From NCBI GenBank assembly GCA_005788065.1, contig SXZD01000306.1, forward strand, positions 1-8,903: a DNA stretch of 8,903 nt, read 5' to 3'. The notes beneath the pieces were generated by a model. That model saw only the letters and a program-made list of their open reading frames with translations. It did not search any database and was not told where the DNA came from. Position 1 is the stretch's first letter. Each line of letters opens with the position of its first letter. Made by a program: the position numbers and the translations under genes. The stretch is from Burkholderiales bacterium (GTDB lineage: Bacteria; Pseudomonadota; Gammaproteobacteria; Burkholderiales; Burkholderiaceae_B). Of this stretch, positions 6,095-8,903 are shown piece after piece.

Positions 6095-6149
6095 CATGGT
6101 TTACGTTCACTCTGTTGTCGTACGGCTCCACTAGGCATATCCGCACCAC

Positions 6150-7106
6150 ATGACCCAATCCGCTTCAGCCCGCGCCTCCCACGCCCGCACCGACCCAGCA
6201 CACGGCATACAGAGCATGACCGGCTTTTCCTCTGTGTCGCTGCCCAGCCGGGCCGGCACACTGGTACTGGAACTGCGCAGCGTCAATTCACGTTTTCTGG
6301 ACATCCAGATGCGCATGCCCGACGAGCTGCGCCCCTTCGAGTCCCTCATCCGCGAACAACTGGGCGCCAACCTGCAGCGAGGCAAGGTGGAATGCCGAGT
6401 GGCGTGGGTCAAGGACGGCACCCGCAGCAGTGCTCCGCGCCTGCACGCCGACGTGCTGGCCCAACTGGCCAGTCTGCAGGCGGCCGTGCGTCAGGCCATG
6501 CCTGATGCAGAAGGTCTGCGCGTTGCCGACGTGCTGAACTGGCCCGGCGTACTGGAAGACAATTCACTGGATGCAGATGAACTGCGGGCGCTGATGGCCA
6601 ATGCCGTTGAACAGGGTATCGCAGCGCTGCAGGCGTCGCGTCTGCGCGAAGGCGAACGGCTGGCGGGCGTTCTGGCCGACAAAGTCCGCGCCATGCAGAC
6701 TGTTTTGGCCACACTGGAGCCGCAGTTGCCGGTTTTCCTAAAAACGCAAGCCGACAAGATTACGGCGAGGCTGCAGGAAAGCCTGGGGCGCGCTCTGAAC
6801 GGCAACCCTCTGGAATCTGCGTTAACCGACCTGCAGGACCGCATCCGTCAGGAAGTGGGCATTCACCAGGTACGGGTGGATGTGACCGAAGAATTTGACC
6901 GGCTCAAGACCCATTTCAGCGAAATTCTTCGTATCCTCACATCCAAGGGGCCGGTGGGCAAGCGGCTGGACTTTCTCACGCAGGAACTGAACCGCGAAGC
7001 CAACACGCTGGGATCCAAGTCCACTGCGATCGAGCAGACGCAGACCTCCATCGAACTGAAAGTGCTGATCGAGCAACTGCGCGAGCAGGTGCAGAATCTG
7101 GAGTAA
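6150..7106 (+). CDS. yicC: YicC family endoribonuclease
   Basis: The 318-residue protein belongs to the YicC/YloC family; E. coli YicC has been described as an endoribonuclease acting on small RNAs such as RyhB. The N-terminal YicC_N domain starts at QSMTGFSSV (21-29) and contains LELRSVNSRFLDIQMRMP (40-57) and LQRGKVECRVAW (75-86). DVLNWPGVLE (127-136) follows. The C-terminal DUF1732-type domain has RVDVTEEFDRLKTHF (242-256), GPVGKRLDFLTQELNREANTL (267-287) and IELKVLIEQLREQVQNLE at the end. The first ~20 residues are an extension compared with E. coli. ATG 6150 is kept because the only later ATG (6216) would remove the conserved residues before MTGF. It is followed after 6 bases by gmk. Confidence 0.95.
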   Translation: MTQSASARASHARTDPAHGIQSMTGFSSVSLPSRAGTLVLELRSVNSRFLDIQMRMPDELRPFESLIREQLGANLQRGKVECRVAWVKDGTRSSAPRLHADVLAQLASLQAAVRQAMPDAEGLRVADVLNWPGVLEDNSLDADELRALMANAVEQGIAALQASRLREGERLAGVLADKVRAMQTVLATLEPQLPVFLKTQADKITARLQESLGRALNGNPLESALTDLQDRIRQEVGIHQVRVDVTEEFDRLKTHFSEILRILTSKGPVGKRLDFLTQELNREANTLGSKSTAIEQTQTSIELKVLIEQLREQVQNLE

Positions 7107-7112
7107 GCGGTC

Positions 7113-7733
7113 GTGGCTTCATATGCAGGCAGTCTCTACATCATCAGTGCGCCAAGCGGTGCGGGCAAATCCACGCTGGTCAAATCCCTGTTGGCAGAAG
7201 ACCGCGACATCCGTCTGTCGGTCTCGCACACCACCCGGGCACCGCGTGCCGGAGAGCGCAACGGCGAGCATTACCACTTCACCGATGTGACGACATTCTC
7301 GGCCATGAAGGATCAGGGTGATTTTCTGGAATATGCTCACGTGCACGGCAACTGGTATGGCACCTCGCGCAAGTTCATCGAGCAGCAGATGGCAGCCGAC
7401 CAGGACGTGCTGCTGGAAATCGATTGGCAAGGTGCGCGACAGGTGATGAAACTGCTGCCAGAAGCGGTGTCCATCTTCATTTTGCCGCCATCGCTGACCG
7501 AACTGGAGAGACGACTGCGCGGCCGGGGCACCGACAGCGAAGAGGTGATCGCACGGCGCATGGCGGCAGCCGGCCAGGAACTGGCCCAAGCGCCCCAGTA
7601 CGACTTTGTCATCATCAATGACGATTTTCAAACCGCCCTTCAAGGGTTAAAATCCGTGATATCTTCTGCACGTTGCCGCTTTGCGCAGCAACGCGCCCGC
7701 CACACCCCCCAATTCGAAGAATTCGGTATTTAA
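7113..7733 (+). CDS. gmk: Guanylate kinase
   Basis: Guanylate kinase phosphorylates GMP to GDP with ATP, an essential step of guanine nucleotide synthesis in the cytoplasm. The P-loop APSGAGKST occupies residues 13-21. The GMP-binding segment follows with SVSHTTRAPRAGERNGEHYHF (36-56) and FLEYAHVHGNWYGTS (71-85). Later motifs are LLEIDWQGARQV (100-111), IFILPPSL (121-128), the lid-region RLRGRGTDSEEVIARRM (134-150) and YDFVIIND (163-170). The 206-residue length is typical. The start is GTG at 7113; GGAG at 7100-7103, in the last codons of yicC, serves as Shine-Dalgarno. The gmk-rpoZ pairing is a common proteobacterial arrangement. Confidence 0.97.
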   Translation: MASYAGSLYIISAPSGAGKSTLVKSLLAEDRDIRLSVSHTTRAPRAGERNGEHYHFTDVTTFSAMKDQGDFLEYAHVHGNWYGTSRKFIEQQMAADQDVLLEIDWQGARQVMKLLPEAVSIFILPPSLTELERRLRGRGTDSEEVIARRMAAAGQELAQAPQYDFVIINDDFQTALQGLKSVISSARCRFAQQRARHTPQFEEFGI

Positions 7734-7754
7734 ATCATTACGTTAGGAAAATAG

Positions 7755-7958
7755 ATGGCCCGCATTACGGTTGAGGACTGCCTGAAGAATATCCCCAATC
7801 GCTTCGAGCTCGCGCTTGCAGCAACTTACCGCGCCCGCATGCTGGCGCAGGGTCACACCCCCAAGGTGGACTCCAAGGACAAACCCACCGTCACAGCCCT
7901 GCGCGAAATCGCAGAAGGCAAGGTCGGCATGGAAATGCTCAAGCGGGTTCCCACCTGA
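7755..7958 (+). CDS. rpoZ: RNA polymerase omega subunit
   Basis: The 67-residue omega subunit binds the beta' subunit of RNA polymerase and helps its assembly; in proteobacteria it also contributes to the ppGpp binding site. The sequence opens MARITVEDCLKNIPNRFELALAA, the omega signature, and ends TVTALREIAEGKVGMEMLK-type as in other betaproteobacteria. The length matches Burkholderiales omega, which is shorter than the 91 residues of E. coli. ATG 7755 is preceded by TAGGAAAATAG. It lies 21 bases after gmk and 15 bases before minC. Confidence 0.97.
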   Translation: MARITVEDCLKNIPNRFELALAATYRARMLAQGHTPKVDSKDKPTVTALREIAEGKVGMEMLKRVPT

Positions 7959-7973
7959 CGATCGGAAGTCTCT

Positions 7974-8825
7974 GTGTCCCGTTCCCCTGTTGAAGTCAGG
8001 TTTTCCCGCCTGAACTGCGTCGCCGTGCATTTGCTGCCGGCTGAGCCTGCAGATCTGCTCGCCCAATTCATCCGCCGCGTCGGCACCGGTTCCGGTGGCG
8101 TCTACGCCGGCGAAGTGGCCGTGCTTGACGGCAGCGCATGGACGCAGGCTGACGCGCCGCCCTTTGCAGAACTGGTACAGGCAGCACGGCAGTCTGGCCT
8201 GTTGCTGGCCGGCGCACGCAACTGGCCTGCCGCGTTACATGACAGCCTGGAGGCTGCCGGCATCACGCTGCTGGAAGATGCAGGTCACAGTGATGAATCG
8301 GCTGCCCCGGCGACCACGATGTCTGCCACTGCAGCGGCGGGTGCTGGCCACGGGACAGATCCGTCCGGAAAATCAACCATTAACACAACAACCACAACCC
8401 CAGCGGCCACTCCGACGCCCGACACGTCCACTGCCGCGGCAGCCGGCCCGGTCGCCGAAGCAACTGCCGGCTCCACGGGGGCGCCCACCATGGTCATCGA
8501 CCAGCCTGTCCGTTCCGGGCAAAAAATCTATGCCAAGGGCTGCGACGCGGTGGTCATGGGGTCAGTCAACCCGGGGGCTGAAATCATCGCCGACGGCAAC
8601 ATCCACATCTATGGCACCTTGCGTGGGCGGGCACTGGCCGGCGCCAGTGGCAACTCCAAGGCACGCATCATCGCCACCAGCTTCGCACCAGAACTGGTCG
8701 CCATCGCGGGCTATTACCTCACATTCGAAAACGGGTTTCCCGCGGACTGCGAGAACAACCCCGTCAAGATCCACCTCGAAAACCAGGCCTCACATCTGAA
8801 GATTGAGCCGTTGAACATCCGCTAA
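7974..8825 (+). CDS. minC: Septum site-determining protein MinC
   Basis: MinC inhibits FtsZ polymerisation at the poles; MinD brings it to the membrane, so division happens at midcell. The N-terminal FtsZ-inhibiting domain covers about residues 5-102. A linker (about 103-170) is unusually long and almost entirely Ala, Thr, Gly, Ser and Pro. The C-terminal beta-helix domain (about 172-283) contains the MinD-contact motif RSGQ (180-183), then AEIIADGNIHIYGTLRGRALAGASG (202-226), which is near-identical to E. coli, and ELVAIAGYY (240-248). The GTG start at 7974 has GGAAG (7964-7968) five bases upstream. It is followed by minD after 28 bases, the standard minCD order. Confidence 0.96.
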   Translation: MSRSPVEVRFSRLNCVAVHLLPAEPADLLAQFIRRVGTGSGGVYAGEVAVLDGSAWTQADAPPFAELVQAARQSGLLLAGARNWPAALHDSLEAAGITLLEDAGHSDESAAPATTMSATAAAGAGHGTDPSGKSTINTTTTTPAATPTPDTSTAAAAGPVAEATAGSTGAPTMVIDQPVRSGQKIYAKGCDAVVMGSVNPGAEIIADGNIHIYGTLRGRALAGASGNSKARIIATSFAPELVAIAGYYLTFENGFPADCENNPVKIHLENQASHLKIEPLNIR

Positions 8826-8853
8826 CAGCGACACCAGTGAAAGGGAGACCCGC

Positions 8854-8903
8854 GTGAGTCGTGTCATCGTAGTGACTTCAGGAAAAGGCGGCGTGGGCAA
8901 GAG
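8854..8903 (+). CDS. minD: MinD cell-division ATPase, N-terminal fragment (cut by window end)
   Basis: Only 16 codons are present. From GTG 8854 they read MSRVIVVTSGKGGVGK, the start of MinD with its deviant Walker A motif (KGGVGK). MinD is the membrane-cycling ATPase that recruits MinC. The start is supported by a strong Shine-Dalgarno, AAGGGAG (8841-8847), six bases upstream. The preceding gene is minC, which makes MinD rather than another ParA-family ATPase the clear reading. Confidence 0.93.
   Translation, partial: MSRVIVVTSGKGGVGK

Noticed and set aside
6092..6149. Searched for a terminator, direct repeats or an attachment site at the downstream edge of the cyclase gene
   Set aside because: Only a promoter-like -10 and a short leader are visible; no repeat matching the upstream edge was found by eye.

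Overview
The window reads as a chromosomal piece of a betaproteobacterium, most likely a Burkholderiales member. RpoZ, Gmk, YicC, RdgB, RNase PH and MinC all look like the betaproteobacterial versions as I remember them, and coding GC is fairly high. I place it tentatively near the Alcaligenaceae, from memory rather than from a search.

Layout. (1) Bases 1-582, minus: the 5' part of clpB, preceded by a good sigma-32 heat-shock promoter. (2) 811-1338, plus: a conserved-looking hypothetical protein of unknown function, divergent from clpB. (3) 1344-1425: two short tandem arrays (five 8-nt units, then three 7-nt units in roughly inverse-complement sense) between convergent genes. The second array runs into the hemW stop codon. 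(4) 1417-4089, minus: a tightly overlapping operon rph-rdgB-hemW (RNase PH, ITP/XTP pyrophosphatase, radical-SAM heme chaperone). (5) 4289-6091, plus: a 600-residue protein with a long polar N-terminus and a nucleotidyl cyclase toxin core of the anthrax edema factor/CyaA/ExoY family. (6) 6150-8903, plus: a run of housekeeping genes yicC-gmk-rpoZ-minC-minD (minD cut by the window end), with a likely sigma-70 promoter overlapping the stop codon of the cyclase gene.

The most interesting element is the cyclase gene. It sits between two housekeeping operons. Upstream on the correct strand, at 4178-4206, is an exact match to the hrp-box consensus GGAACC-N15/16-CCACNNA, recognised by HrpL-type ECF sigma factors that control type III secretion. 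It has no visible Sec signal peptide or RTX repeats, and its first ~190 residues are rich in Ser, Gln, Pro and Thr. Together these suggest an ExoY-like type III effector that makes cyclic nucleotides in a host cell, co-regulated with a secretion system encoded elsewhere. The active site keeps the arginine, the two outer lysines, the Asp pair, and the His and Asn of the family. It has lysine where edema factor and CyaA have the catalytic histidine, as in ExoY, and it lacks the usual SDW part of the SDWGP motif.

A second point is local gene order: minC follows rpoZ after 15 bases, where spoT/relA is the usual neighbour.
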